In this document: piece after piece, positions 1 through 11,490 of the stretch
Numbering within the stretch: the first letter of the stretch is position 1
Layout: every line of letters starts with the position of its first letter
Source of the DNA: Bolinopsis microptera
Taxonomy: Eukaryota > Ctenophora > Tentaculata > Lobata > Bolinopsidae
DNA: 64,000 nucleotides
Reading direction: 5' to 3'
Assembly (NCBI RefSeq): GCF_026151205.1
Contig: NC_087082.1
Location: 9,680,901 to 9,744,900, forward strand
Made by a program: the position numbers and the translations under genes
Notes under the pieces: model-generated
What the model saw: the letters and a program-made list of their open reading frames with translations, nothing else
Database searches by the model: none
What the model was told of the DNA's origin: nothing

Positions 1-104
1 TTGCCGAACTTCACGGAAAAATTAATGGAAGATTTAAAACGATGAATGAAAGTGCGTGCATCGAAAAACGCAAAATATAAATTTTCCTTCTACCAGGAGA
101 TTTG

Positions 105-804
105 ATGGCTTACAACTCGACCATTAACGATACATGCTGCGACCTATGTGGTCCTACTGAGGACGAGGTTTTGAAAAGTCTTATTTCTCTTGAGGAGGGG
201 AACGTCGCCGAATCTGTTCTAGCAGGTTAGTTGAGGCATATCTTTTCGGGACAAGGACTAATCGGTTCAGTTCCTTCCAGTTCAATTCAGTTTTCAAGTG
301 ACAAAAGATATTGGATATCCCCAACATAATAATCTAGTTTCTTCATACTGACACAATAAACAGATGAACATATTGTTAACGTATTTCTGTGATTGTCTTA
401 ATATTTTACTATTATTATTGATTGTATTGTTTGAATACTACACATATGTCAAATGAGCCTATCACTTGGCTATACATAATAAACTTTAAGCCTGGTAGAC
501 GAGACTTTTTATGACTATGATCATTTTCTCAGACAGACATCCCGTAACATCTGTTAAAAGAGACAATTTTGAGAAAGCGTTGAAAGACCTTATGAATCAA
601 ATCAGCTTTGGATCAATGCCGTTTCTCGATAATGACTTGACAGAGGGTATTATCAAATTGATTGTACAGGAGTGCCACAAAATCTGCTGTTTGCATGATT
701 TGGATGCCTTGGTATCGGGGTTGAGTGATTCAACTAAAATGTACATAATGGAGATCTTTGATAACATCTTCAAGCTGCAAAAGGTCGATGGGGGCTCGAT
801 GTAG
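105..804 (+). CDS. Two-exon hypothetical gene, possibly 5'-incomplete
   Basis: Proposed exons are 105-225 and 533-804, giving 130 aa. The first reading frame runs from an ATG to GCA-G followed by a GT donor. The second begins after a pyrimidine-rich stretch ending in cag at 532 and completes the split codon in phase 1. Exon 1 contains a CCDLC cysteine cluster. Exon 2 encodes an acidic, helix-prone sequence with a short HKICC cysteine motif. The frame stays open upstream of the ATG back to another candidate acceptor at 95-96, so exon 1 could be internal and the true start may lie outside the window. I do not recognise the family; a mobile-element-encoded protein is possible. Phase agreement is the main support. 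Confidence 0.45.
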
Positions 805-1375
805 GCACGTCGTATTGCAATCACTAATGCAGTTACTTTTAGTCGGGGCTGTAAGGGGAATACGCTGGCAATAATGTTCAAATTGCCGCCAAATTTCAAA
901 ACTTTTATATAAATATGCTCATTCTGGTTAGTTTTGAACTACAGAGAACTAACTCCATAGCAGTAATCAATTTGCAAAATTGCACTCAGCAATTGGCCGA
1001 AACTAATTTGACCGCATAAACAAAATTAGTTTTTTCGCCTAGAAATAATTTTGAACATTCCGTGCCAACAAACCTCAAAATCGACTTTTCCATACACCTC
1101 TAAGTCTAACTATGAACCGTATGAACATATTGAATTTACAATACCTTGTATGTTGATACACTTTTGATAAACTTTGAAGATAAATGTATTGATTTTTTTT
1201 GTATTTGCGTTTCTTAACTTATACATATTTGCATCTGAGATTTTGTGTTTAAATATGTTCAGTTCATTACAATTTACAATGGTATAATCGCGTATTATAT
1301 ACACTAATGTAACTGCGTATAATGCGATTACACTCGAATCCGAGTTCGATTATTACAGTTATTTCACGAGGCGCA
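805..1375. other. AT-rich stretch without recognised features
   Basis: No convincing reading frame, RNA or repeat is visible. The short minus-strand open frame at 1110-1304 has AT-driven composition and no recognisable domain. Confidence 0.5.
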
Positions 1376-2793
1376 GATAATCGAGTTGGACTTTCCGTTC
1401 CGTATGTTCCGCGGAACGATATTTGAAGAAAGTCGATTATCTCGAGATCTGAATGATAGAATTTCTTTAAACTTTCCAGATAGTTACATGGCTATCAGAC
1501 CGATAATCTGAGCAAGTTTGGGCGAATTTCTATGTGCCAAACCTAAGATATGACTTCAAACACAAGAAAATATCTCAAATTGGCGCGTTCTAGCAGAACG
1601 CAGGCATTTATTTCGAGATCTGAATGATAGAATTTCTTTAAACTTTCCAGATAGTTACATGGCTATAAGACGGATAATCTGAGCGAGTTTGGGCGAATTT
1701 CTATGTGCCAAACTTAAGATATGACTTCAAACACAAGAAAATATCTCAAATTTGCGCGTTCTAGCGGAACGCAGGCATTTATTTCGAGATCTGAATGATA
1801 GAATTTCTTTAAACTTTCCAGATAGTTACATGGCTATAAGACGGATAATCTGAGCGAGTTTGGGCGAATTTCTATGTGCCAAACTTAAGATATGACTTCA
1901 AACACAAGAAAATATCTCAAATTGGCGCGTTCTAGCGGAACGCAGGCATTTATTTCGAGATCTGAATGATAGAATTTCTTTAAACTTTCCAGATAGTTAC
2001 ATGGCTATAAGACGGATAATCTGAGCGAGTTTGGGCGAATTTCCATGTGCCAAACTTAAGATATGACTTCAAACACAAGAAAATATCTCAAATTGGAGCC
2101 TTCTAGCGGAATGCAGGCATATATTTCGAGATCTGAATGATAGAATTTCTTTAAACTTTTCAGATAGTTACATGGCTATAAGACGGATAATCTGAGCGAA
2201 TTTGGGCAAATTTCTATGTGCCAAACTTAAGATATGACTTCAAACACAAGAAAATATCTCAAATTGGCGCGTTCTAGCGGAACGCAGGCATTTATTTCGA
2301 GATCTGAATGATAGAATTATTTTAAACTTTCCAAATAGTTCCATAGCTATAAGACGGATAATCTGAGCGAGTTTGGGCGAATTTCTATGTGCCAAACTTG
2401 AGATATGACTTCAAACACAAGAAAATATCTCAAATTGGCCCGTTCTAGCGGAACGCAGGCATATATTTCGAGATCTGAATGATGGAATTTGTTCAAACTT
2501 TCCAGATAGTTTCATAGCTATAAGACGGATAATCTGAGCGAGTTTGGGCGAATTTCTATGTGCCAAACCTGAGATATGACTTCAAACACATGAAATTATC
2601 TCAAATTGGCGGTTTCGGAACAATATTTGACGAAAGTCGATTATCTCAAGTTCTGAATGATAGAATTTCTTTAAACTTTCCAGATAGTTACATGGCTATA
2701 AGACGGATAATCTGAGCGAGTTTGGGCGAATTTCTATTTGTCAAACTTGAGATATGACTTTAAACACAAGAAAATATCTTAAATTGGCGCGTT
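1376..2793 (+). repeat. ~170 bp tandem satellite, left arm of foldback-like structure
   Basis: About eight head-to-tail units of roughly 170 bp, each beginning near GAGATCTGAATGATAGAAT and containing GACGGATAATCTGAGCGAG and GATATGACTTCAAACACA. Units differ by scattered substitutions. The outer edge carries GCGGAACGATATTTGAAGAAA, and a related form appears again near 2625. The same unit appears in reverse orientation at 4334-4965, so this is one arm of a large inverted structure. Confidence 0.85.
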
Positions 2794-2794
2794 C

Positions 2795-4315
2795 TCTTCC
2801 TCCTCCTCAGTCTTCCTCTTCCTAAGTCATCCTCCTCCTCGTCAGTCCTGCTCCTCCTCATCAGTCCTCCTCCTCCTCATCAGTCCTCCTCCTCCACCTC
2901 ATCCTCCTCTTTCTCATCCTCCTCCTCCACCTCCTCTTCCTCATCTTCCCCCTCCTCTCCCTCCCCCTCATCCCCTCCTCCTCCTCCTCAGTTCTCTTCA
3001 TCATCATCCTCCTCCTCCTGAGTCCTCCTCCTCTTGAGTATCCCTGAGTCCTCCTCCTCCTGAGTCCACCTCCTCCTGAGTCCTCTTCCTCCTCCACCTC
3101 TTCCTCCTGAGTCCTCGTCTTCCTGAGTCGTCCTCCTCCACCTTATCTCCCTCCTCCCCCTCATCCCAGTCCTCCTTTTCCTCCTCCTCCTCCTGAGTCA
3201 TCCTCCTCCTCCTTCTCCTTATTCCTCCACCTCCTCCTTCTCCTTAGTCCTCCTCCTCGTCAGTCTTCCTCCTCCTCCTCATCAGTCCTCCTGCCCCACC
3301 TCCTCCTTATCCTCCTCCTCCTGCCCCACCTCCTCCTTATTCTCCTCCTCCTCCCCCTCCTCTCATTCCTCCCCCTCATCCCCTCCTCCTCCTCCTCAGT
3401 CCTCCTCCTCCTCTTCAGTCCTCCTCCTCCACCTCCTTCTCCTCCTCCACCTCCTTCTCCTCCTCCACCTCCTTCTCCTCCTCTTCCCCCTCTTCCCCTC
3501 CTCATCCTCCTCTTCAGTCCTCCTCCTCCTCCTTTTCCTCCTCAGTCCTCTTCCTCAGTCCTCAAATTCATCTTCCTCCTCACGAATCCTCCTCCTCCTG
3601 AGTCCCCCTGAGTCCTCCTCCCCCACCTCCTCCTCCTCCTCTCCCTCGTCCCCCTCATCCCTTCCTCCTCCTCAGTCCTCCTCCTCGTCAGTCCTCCTCC
3701 TTCTCATCAGTCCTCACTCCTCCTCGTCCACCTCCTTCTCCTCCTTCTCTTCCTCCTCCTCATCCTCCTCAGTCCTCCTCCTCCTCCTCAGTCCTTCTCC
3801 TCCTCCTGGCTCCTCATCAGTCGTCTTCTCCTCCTCCTCCCCCTCCTCCCCCTCATCCCCTCCTCCTCCTCCTCCTCAGTCCTCCTCCTCCTCCTCAGTC
3901 CTTCTTTTCCTCCTCAGTCCTCCTCATCCTCATCTTCCTCCTCCTCCTGAGTCCTCCTCCTCCTGAGTCCTCCTCCTGCGTCCTCATCCTCCTCCTGAGT
4001 CCTCCTCCTCCTGAGTCCTCCTCCTGCGTCCTCATCCTCCTCCTGAGTCCTCCTCCTCCTGAGTCCTCCTCCTCCTGAGTCCTCTTCCTCCTCCACCTCC
4101 TCCTCCTCCTCTTCCTCAGTCCTCCTCAGTCCTCATCCTCCTCCTCCTCCTCCTCCTGAGTCCTCCTCCTCCTGAGTCCACACTCCACATCCTCCTCAGT
4201 CCTCTTCCTCCTCCACCTCTTTCTCCTCCTCCTCCTCCTTCTCCTCAGTCCTGCTCCTCCTAAGTCCACCTCCTCCTGAGTCCTCTTCCCTCTACACCTC
4301 CTCCTGCATATATGC
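2795..4315. repeat. CT-rich (polypyrimidine) low-complexity tract, 1.5 kb
   Basis: Almost uninterrupted pyrimidines on the plus strand built from CCTCCT, CTCCTC and TCCTGAGTCCTCC variants. All open frames across it, such as strings of Glu, Arg and Gly on the minus strand, are by-products of this composition. The tract separates the two opposing satellite arms and may be the spacer of the same element. Confidence 0.9.
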
Positions 4316-4333
4316 CTGCACATTTTTTTTTTT

Positions 4334-4965
4334 TGGCACATAGAAATTCGCCCAAACTCGCTCAGATTATCCGTCTTATAGCCATGTAACTATCTGAAAA
4401 GTTTACAGAAATTCTATCATTCAGATCTCGAGATAATCGACTTTCGTCAAATATCGTTCCGAAACCGCCAATTGGAGATGATTTCATGTGTTTGAAGTCA
4501 TATCTCAAGTTTGGCACATAGAAATTCGCCCAAACTCGCTCAGATTATCCGTCTTATAGCTATGTAACTATCTGGAAAGTTTGAAGAAATTTTATTATTC
4601 AGATCTCGAAATGTATGCCTGCGTTCCGCTAGAATGCGCCAATTTGAGATAATTTCATGTGTTGGAAGTCATATCTCAGGTTTGGTACATAGAAATTCGC
4701 CCAAACTCGCTCAGATTATCCGTCTTATAGCTATGAAACTATTTGGAAAGTTTAAAGAAATTCTATCATTCAGATCTCGAAATATATGCCTGCGTTCCGC
4801 TAGAAGGCACCAATTTGAGATATTTTCTTGTGTTTGAAGTCATATCTCCATTTTGGCATATAGAAATTCTCCCAAACTGTCACACATTATCCGTCATATA
4901 GCCATGTAACTATCTGGAAAGTTTTAAGAAAATCTATCAGTCAGATCTTGAGAAAATCATAATTA
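4334..4965 (-). repeat. ~170 bp satellite in reverse orientation, right arm
   Basis: About three and a half units of the 1376-2793 satellite in the opposite orientation, for example CGCTCAGATTATCCGTCTTA and CTATCATTCAGATCTCGA. The last unit is the most diverged, as expected at the edge of an array. Together with the left arm this forms a foldback architecture around the CT tract. Confidence 0.85.
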
Positions 4966-5041
4966 TATTCTAAGTTATTCACTAAAACACTTGATTTTCG
5001 ATCTTTTTATTTGGAACAGATTTGTCGAAAGTCCTTCTGAG

Positions 5042-5107
5042 ATAATCGGGATTTGACCGGGATGACCGGGATGACCGGGATGACCGGGATGACCGGGATG
5101 ACCGGGA
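5042..5107. repeat. 9-bp GC-rich minisatellite (GACCGGGAT)n
   Basis: About six tandem copies of GACCGGGAT. On the minus strand this reads as a Gly-His-Pro repeat inside a short open frame, but nothing else supports coding. Confidence 0.85.
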
Positions 5108-5815
5108 CCAAAACTGGTATTCTCATATTTAAAGCTGCAACTTTGATTAACATTATAATTGAACAATTTGAATAAGTAATAACTAGAATATTAAATTAGA
5201 AAAAACTAGAAAAAACCCGTCAATATGGGGCATGGGCCTAATGTACTACACCAATAATGTTCATGTACTGATTACTCAAGTTCACCCTCATTCCTCATTC
5301 CTCAATCAATGATCCCTCAAATTATTCAACAGTTTTATTCTCCAATTCCAATTGACAATTATTCCTCCCCAACATTTTCAATTTATAAAACAAACACTGC
5401 TCACAGCTCACTTTGTTATCATTAGATTTTCAAGTCTGCAAGTTCTGCAGTTGTAATTGTTTACATTCCATCTCTTATCAGTTATCTGCATAATGCAATT
5501 GCACATGATTAATTTACAGACAGGATTTACACACACAATTCATTTCACATTTGATGAACAGCATCAATTATGGATTGATGATACAAGATTTTACACTCAT
5601 ACTACATAACAGGTCATGTGACCACCTGGTGTCAAGTCAGGTGACATAGTAAAGAGTAGGGACAGCTCCTTATATGGCATAATTGTGTTTTTAAGTTCAG
5701 AGAAGTTCTGCACTCTGCCGTTTATTGCCTTTTCTTGTTCTGTTCTAATTTACAGTTTAAAATCACAGTGAATGAAATTTTGTAAAAGATCTCGGTCAAA
5801 ATCCCGGCAAATTTG
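5108..5815. other. AT-rich intergenic DNA
   Basis: I see no reading frame, RNA gene or repeat that I can support in this stretch. Confidence 0.4.
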
Positions 5816-6006
5816 AGTGATTGACCGGGACCGGGACCAAGAATCCTGAATTAACCGGGACCGGGACCGGGATCATAAATCAGCATTTGACCGGGACCGG
5901 GACGAAAAAATGTGACTTGACCGGGACAGGGACCGGGATAGCTCAAAATTGCCAATCCCGGTACCGGGAATCCCGGTCGTTTACTGAGGGTGGGGGGGGG
6001 GGGGGG
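5816..6006. repeat. GGGACC-type repeats followed by a G run
   Basis: Clusters of CCGGGACCGGGACC separated by short AT-rich spacers, then a mixed inverted motif (GGTACCGGGAATCCCGG) near 5960 and a G run at 5991-6006. It resembles the GC-rich subterminal repeats of some DNA transposons, which is inference only. It abuts the palindromic element that follows. Confidence 0.6.
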
Positions 6007-6470
6007 TTCACACGGATTTTTTGTGAAACTTGGTTTCGAGATAGCAGTTGACCAACAAACTAGGACCGGTGACCGAACTTTTGAGGGGGTCTCGGACCCC
6101 AACCGCCAAACGGTGCCCGCGGGGCAGCCACGCCCATATTTAGTCCAAACTAGGCCAAATTTAGCCAAATACCCTCAACATGCCCAAAACTCAGATTTTA
6201 TGTGCTCTACTTGTAGCTATAAGTGATCCCCTGAACTCGCATATGAAATTTCATCAAGATTGGACAAAAGATTACTGAGTCATGAGATAAAAACTATATA
6301 TCTAAATTTGGCCTAGTTTGGACTAAATATGGGCGTGGCTGCCCCGCGGGCACCGTTTGGCGGTTGGGGCCGGGACCCCCTCAAAAGTTCGGTCACCGCT
6401 CTTAGTTTGTTGGACAACTGGCTCGAAACCAGATTTCACAGCGTGGTCAGCGGGGCCCTTCGTTACGCCA
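6007..6470. mobile_element. Palindromic (long inverted repeat) nonautonomous element
   Basis: Arms of about 150 bp at 6010-6164 and 6310-6450 are near-perfect reverse complements. Both contain TTTGGCGGTTGGGGCC-type, GCCCCGCGGGCACCG and GTTCGGTCACCG sequences. The ~145 bp loop is AT-rich. The arrangement fits a MITE or foldback element. I found no clear target duplication. Confidence 0.75.
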
Positions 6471-6506
6471 CTGACTGTGATATATATATTAACAAAGTAT
6501 ATGTAC

Positions 6507-6752
6507 CGTTGTAAATCATTCGGTGTGGAAGATTGTTCCTGCCCATGTATAAGTATTGCTCCTCCACAAGTTCATCTAAAAGGGTCAGCGCATCCTCGAC
6601 TGCATCGTCATGTATGGCTCCTCCAAACTCAACTACTTTCTTTATAAGCGTGCCACACTTCTCTCCCGCCGTTTTGATAATGTTTTTTGCAGTTCTGCTA
6701 CAACAGGTGATCCCCATGGAGCCCAGTATATCCAATACCCTATTTGGGATAC
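6507..6752 (-). CDS. Possible isolated coding exon, unknown protein
   Basis: On the minus strand an open frame of about 82 codons is framed by an acceptor-like sequence (TATTTAACAG ending at 6753) and a donor-like GTACAT just below 6507. The translation is balanced and helix-prone, running from IPNRVLDILGSMGITCC to HRMIYNG, with an acidic segment (DDAVEDALTLLDELVEE). It looks coding rather than random, but I cannot assign a family or find partner exons. It lies immediately beside the palindromic element, so it may be a stranded gene or transposon fragment. Confidence 0.35.
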
Positions 6753-6805
6753 CTGTTAAATATATTTTGTTTAGCATGTTTAGAATATTGATAGCTGAAC
6801 TCTAG

Positions 6806-9415
6806 CTTGTGAGCCACTGATTCAACCAAGTTCATAATCATATAATAAAACTATGTTTCTCTGAAACTGAAGCCATGATGTAATTTAAACGTCGTATCTA
6901 AAGGGGAAAATAAATTTAACTGGTGTTCTATTTCCGTAATTCATTTATTACGAATGTTCATTTGAACCAGTTATAACATCGAAATCACATATTCTCGTTT
7001 AACCAATTATTATTCACCAGATGCTGCTAGCATAATAGCTATTATGATTTTTTTTTCGATACCGATTGGAAGCTGTGTAATGTGATACGTGCACATGATA
7101 CAATATAGTGTGTAATATATAGTGCGGCACTGCTAATCGTTTTGAAACTTGCCGCCAGCCAGTCTGAGGTGACTCATAGTCTATGCTGATAATAGCTTCG
7201 CTTCCTTTGCGGGATATATCTGCAAATTATCAGCTCTCAGTGTCCACGAGTTTTAGTGCATTATATATACTATAAGTATAGAATTCCCGGAACGTATTAT
7301 AAATATAGTGTGAATATAATGTATTTTAGTGTTATGTTATTAAGATTACGGACTGGAACATTATTTATTACTCGTGTAACAATAGACAGATGATAATTTC
7401 TGATTATTCTGATTTCTGCGACAAATGATACTGAACTGTTAGAATAAACGACGTTTCAAAGTAACAACTTCGTATTCATGCTGACAAAATTGGTAAATAA
7501 TATGTGAGAAAACTGTCTCATAAATGTGAGAAAACTGTCTCATAAAATTTATAAATATTATATTGTTATGGAATGGAAACGTTTTAACCTGGTAAAGCTA
7601 GACCACAATTCCAGTCTACGCCCTAGTACAGTGTACACAGCATGAAGGATTTGTTTCGCTTCTCAAATTAAAGCCATATAATATGTATATATGTTTAACT
7701 TTACTCGATTGATGGCTAACTGTGATTAATCATTACAGAAACTATAATGAACCTATAATAATAGTATAGTGTAGTGATCTCTGTAGTTGTCTTTTTGAGT
7801 TTCTACCCTTGAAACCGTGTACATAACTAATTAGTGATATCAAGCCGCAATCTGAAATATGTCGAATCTAAAAATCGCTTAAATCTTACTATACCTAATA
7901 ATGGCAGTTCAGCCTGATTGTGGACATCGTTAGAAGTTAGTAATCCAATTCTGCGAGAGAAGATTTGCCCAAAATTTTTTACCATACTTCCTGTTAATAT
8001 ATAAGTAGTAAGTAAGTAATACCAACCTTATTATTACAGACTGTTCTCAGTCTCTGGTGTCGATCACCAGTGCTGAGTGCCTCTGCCGCACCAAAACAAC
8101 TTGCAATTCAAAAAGGCTTCCGTATGTTTTTTATGCGGGCTACATCGTAGAATACACATGCTAACACCACTAATTTCGCAGCGGCTTTTAATCTCATGCT
8201 GCAGTGTAAATAAAATAGAAGTACTAATCGCGAAAAAATGTATACGACCACACAAATTCAGGTTATCCCATGCTGGTATAGTTAGTTAATCTAAAAATAA
8301 CCATATAATAAGACAAATTAACTAATCTCCATGCCACATTCTTGGTAATTACGGAAGGTACGAAAGAAACATCTTTTATTTATAAAATCACTCACTCACA
8401 AAATTGCCGACCCATTATCTATTGAATGTTGAACAGTTGAAGTGGCGAAGATCTTTTAAACAACTTACAACTTACAATTTACATATCAACATTATTGCTG
8501 CAGCAGATACAAATAATAACATTATTATATTCACACTCGCTTGAACAATTAAATTAATTAGGAAGTTGAACCCCCAACTTTTAGTTTTACTGTTTTTGAA
8601 CTGATAAGCATCTACTCCAGGACCAACTGCCAATGAGCTTTGGAAGGTTGACACAGTAAATGGACAGAACTTGTGACGTAAATAAATTTGTTCATGTTGA
8701 CCTCCAACTCCGACAGAATAGTAGATCAAAATGATTTTAGCTCATTTTAGCTCGTATTCGCTACAAACTACAAAACTTAACATATTTTTTAAGTTCCAAT
8801 ACAGCGATCACGACTGTTCTGACAAAGCACTAGCAACTAGGAAGGTTCTTTAAAATTCTTTAAAGTGTCATAATTACTAAAATCTCTTCTTAACAATCAA
8901 GTTGTTGATCCTAGTTCTATACACCTAAACGAGTACAAAATGACAGCCTTTCAAGTTGAATTTATCGATATCCAGCTCAGCATACGGCTTTTTTTAACCA
9001 ATAATGGGTATATACCGATGATCGGTGAACTAGTAGATATTCGATTATATTACCATGAAACATAGTATTGTAGTTAAAAATCTTCCTGAATGTGTAAATA
9101 TAACATAAAGAAACACGTACTAGTTTGCTGAAACGAAAAGCAACTATTTAATTAAAATAAATGAACAGTATTCAAATACACAATTAAAAATACAAACTCC
9201 AACATAATCGACAGACAAACTCAATAAATGAAGATTTCGTCGTGAAACGAGCTATATATACAGCTATAACGTAGCGCTCGACTCCAGTCTGAACCAAAAT
9301 TAAGTCGCGTTCGTAGGAAATTGACCACCAGCTGCTGGTGGTTCGAATGTTGGTTTGCACACTACTGTGGTTGCGAGAAGCATTATTTGATGCGCGCGCG
9401 ACCCAGTAGTGCATC
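6806..9415. other. AT-rich intergenic DNA
   Basis: Mostly featureless. A 23-bp direct doublet (ATGTGAGAAAACTGTCTCATA) occurs at 7502-7545. The open frames around 8064-8289 overlap on opposite strands and look fortuitous. One better candidate is listed separately at 8472-8729. Confidence 0.4.
8472..8729 (-). CDS. Possible coding fragment with hydrophobic C-terminus
   Basis: The minus-strand open frame has a plausible polar segment (VGVGGQHEQIYLRHKFCPF) followed by VGPGVDAYQF and then a hydrophobic tail of about 30 residues ending at a stop. That arrangement would suit a membrane or lipid-anchored protein. The apparent start is a TTG just after an in-frame stop, so it can only be a final exon or relic. 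Family not recognised. Confidence 0.25.
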   Translation of the reverse strand: MIYYSVGVGGQHEQIYLRHKFCPFTVSTFQSSLAVGPGVDAYQFKNSKTKSWGFNFLINLIVQASVNIIMLLFVSAAAIMLICKL

Positions 9416-9419
9416 GCGC

Positions 9420-10045
9420 TACAAACTATATATAAAGCGAGACGATATATATATATATTTATATTTATCCGTGCCATTTTACTGACACCACGGCATCAAC
9501 TTTAACGCAAATTTCCGCAAAAACCGTAAAATATATACAACTGAAACTTTTTGACTAGGTCAAATGCTTTAATGGCCTCAAAATCAGCATGAAAAAATAA
9601 AAAATTGGCCAAGATGTAGGAGTTTTAGAGCCCAAAATTTGGTACCCCAAGTGGTGTCAAAAACGCGAATTAAATAGGTAATAATTATTTTGGTCTCTTG
9701 AGTCTTGACACCATTTTAGGGTTATACGGGTTCCTGCTAGTATATATAAAGCGAGACGATATATATGGATGGATGGATCCGTGCCATTTTACTGACACCA
9801 CGGCATCAACTTTAACGCGACTTTTCGCAAAAACCGTAAAATTAGATATACAACTGAAACTTTTTTGACTGGGCCAAATGCTTTAATGGCCTTCAAATCA
9901 GCATGAAAAAATAAAAAATTGGTCAAGAAATAAAAATTTCAGAGCCAAAAATTTGGACCGCCAAGTGGTGTCAAAAACGCGAATTAAATAGGTAAACTAA
10001 TAATTATTTTAGTCAATCAAGTCTTGACACCACTTTAGGGTTAGT
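9420..10045 (+). repeat. Two tandem copies of a ~300 bp CTAG-ended repeat family
   Basis: Copy 1 (about 9430-9740) and copy 2 (about 9741-10045) share GCGAGACGATATATAT, CCATTTTACTGACACCACGG and TAGGTAATAATTATTTTGG-like blocks. Copy 1 ends with ACGGGTTCCTGCTAG followed by T. A third, diverged 5' portion lies at 17265-17410, and the terminal motif recurs near 48365. The CTAG-T end resembles Helitron 3' termini, but no terminal hairpin is obvious here. Confidence 0.6.
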
Positions 10046-10059
10046 ACAATAAATAAGAC

Positions 10060-11480
10060 GAGACAGAATATTTTATTACAGTCAATAAAGTTGGCATACG
10101 ATGCAGTAATATGACGTGACATGATACGCATCGTTATATTTTTAACACGAAACAAAACCGCGCAAAGTATGAAATGATCTACAACCAAACCATATACTGA
10201 TACAGATCGACGGCGACACCTCAGATGCGCGCAGGATTTTTCAAGTTCTGTACGCCTAATATAATATAAACGATTATTACATGCGCCAAACACCACTCTG
10301 GGATACAATAAAGTAGACCAATTACATTGTATGCAGTAGGGAACTTTGATCGTGCGTTGCGTGGTGTTACCGGCACCGCGGCGAAATTCTTGTTAATGTG
10401 GAATTTTGAGTTAGTCCTTAAAAAAAATATGGCGGCCAAATTCTGAAAAATACCTGGAAAATTGTTTTATTTATTTAGAGCTCCTTTTGACTTGGTTAGA
10501 ATTATACATTGGAGGTCCCGGTTATTTAAGGAGAGTCCGTCTCGGAGGGATCTGAACCCACTATATTGACCGTCTTAAAACTTAGGTTTCGGGGAAATTA
10601 TAATTTTGCTGGAATTCAGATCTTCGTGTTACCTTTTTTTTCATTCGTCATTGTATTGTGAATACTTTCAATTATGTTGGGTTGACACAAGTACAAATTG
10701 ATACAACAATGAAGAGCAAAAATATGGTCGAAGTAAGCTTTTCATACTATTACTACAGTCTACACTAATCAAATTTAATCAACACAGGTGGAAATCTTTT
10801 GATAAATACCTAGTTAATGGAAATATCTTAGTCGCAAAAGTTTGTCCAACTAATCACCTTTCGACGTTTTTCCAAGTAATTGTGTAGGAGAGATACTAAT
10901 AGAGTATTATTATTATTCATAGAAGACTTCCTCGCCAGCGGCGCTTATATAATCTCATGCAATAGAAATTGTTCCTAAAATCATGCACAATATGTTTGCC
11001 AATTGTTGTTAAGTAAGCGCCTAATGCGATCACAAATAATTCAGGCTGAACCCCCCTCCCCTAAACAAGCTTTACAACGGCAAGATTGCAGACAAGAAAT
11101 AACTTAAAATTTACCCTTAATAAACTAAGAAATTTTTTCCGTGTTCCATTTTAGACAACATCATTGTCATTTATCGCAAAACCTAAAAAAATATTGCAAT
11201 CAGAAGAGCAGTCACCGAGAGGACAACATTGATGGAGTGACACACAGCAAGTGAGTACTGACCCTCGTGTCCATCTTCCTCTTGTTCATCTTCGACTATT
11301 TCCTCCCAGGTTGCTGAGCAAGTTATTTATTAATTGAAGGTTAACAATGAGATTTTGCAAAATGAAAAGGGATGGATAATTAATGATATGTAAATGGGAG
11401 GTGGAACTAATTTGTTTTGAATTTTAAAACGTACTAAATCATTCAGAATGAACCACCTTGCACCTCCCCAGTCCCCCAGT
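10060..11480. other. Intergenic DNA
   Basis: No supported gene. Minus-strand open frames at 10009-10439 overlap each other and lack domain-like sequence. Confidence 0.4.
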
Positions 11481-11490
11481 TAGTAACTTA

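Noticed and set aside
2861-4341. Minus-strand Glu/Arg/Gly-rich open frames
   Set aside because: By-products of the CT-rich tract; no start context, splice sites or non-repetitive coding sequence.
4975-5166. Collagen-like Gly-His-Pro protein
   Set aside because: Only about six units from a 9-bp minisatellite within a 63-codon frame; no supporting exons.
6329-6647. Plus-strand open frames at 6.3-6.8 kb
   Set aside because: They overlap the palindromic element arm and the opposite strand of a better exon candidate.
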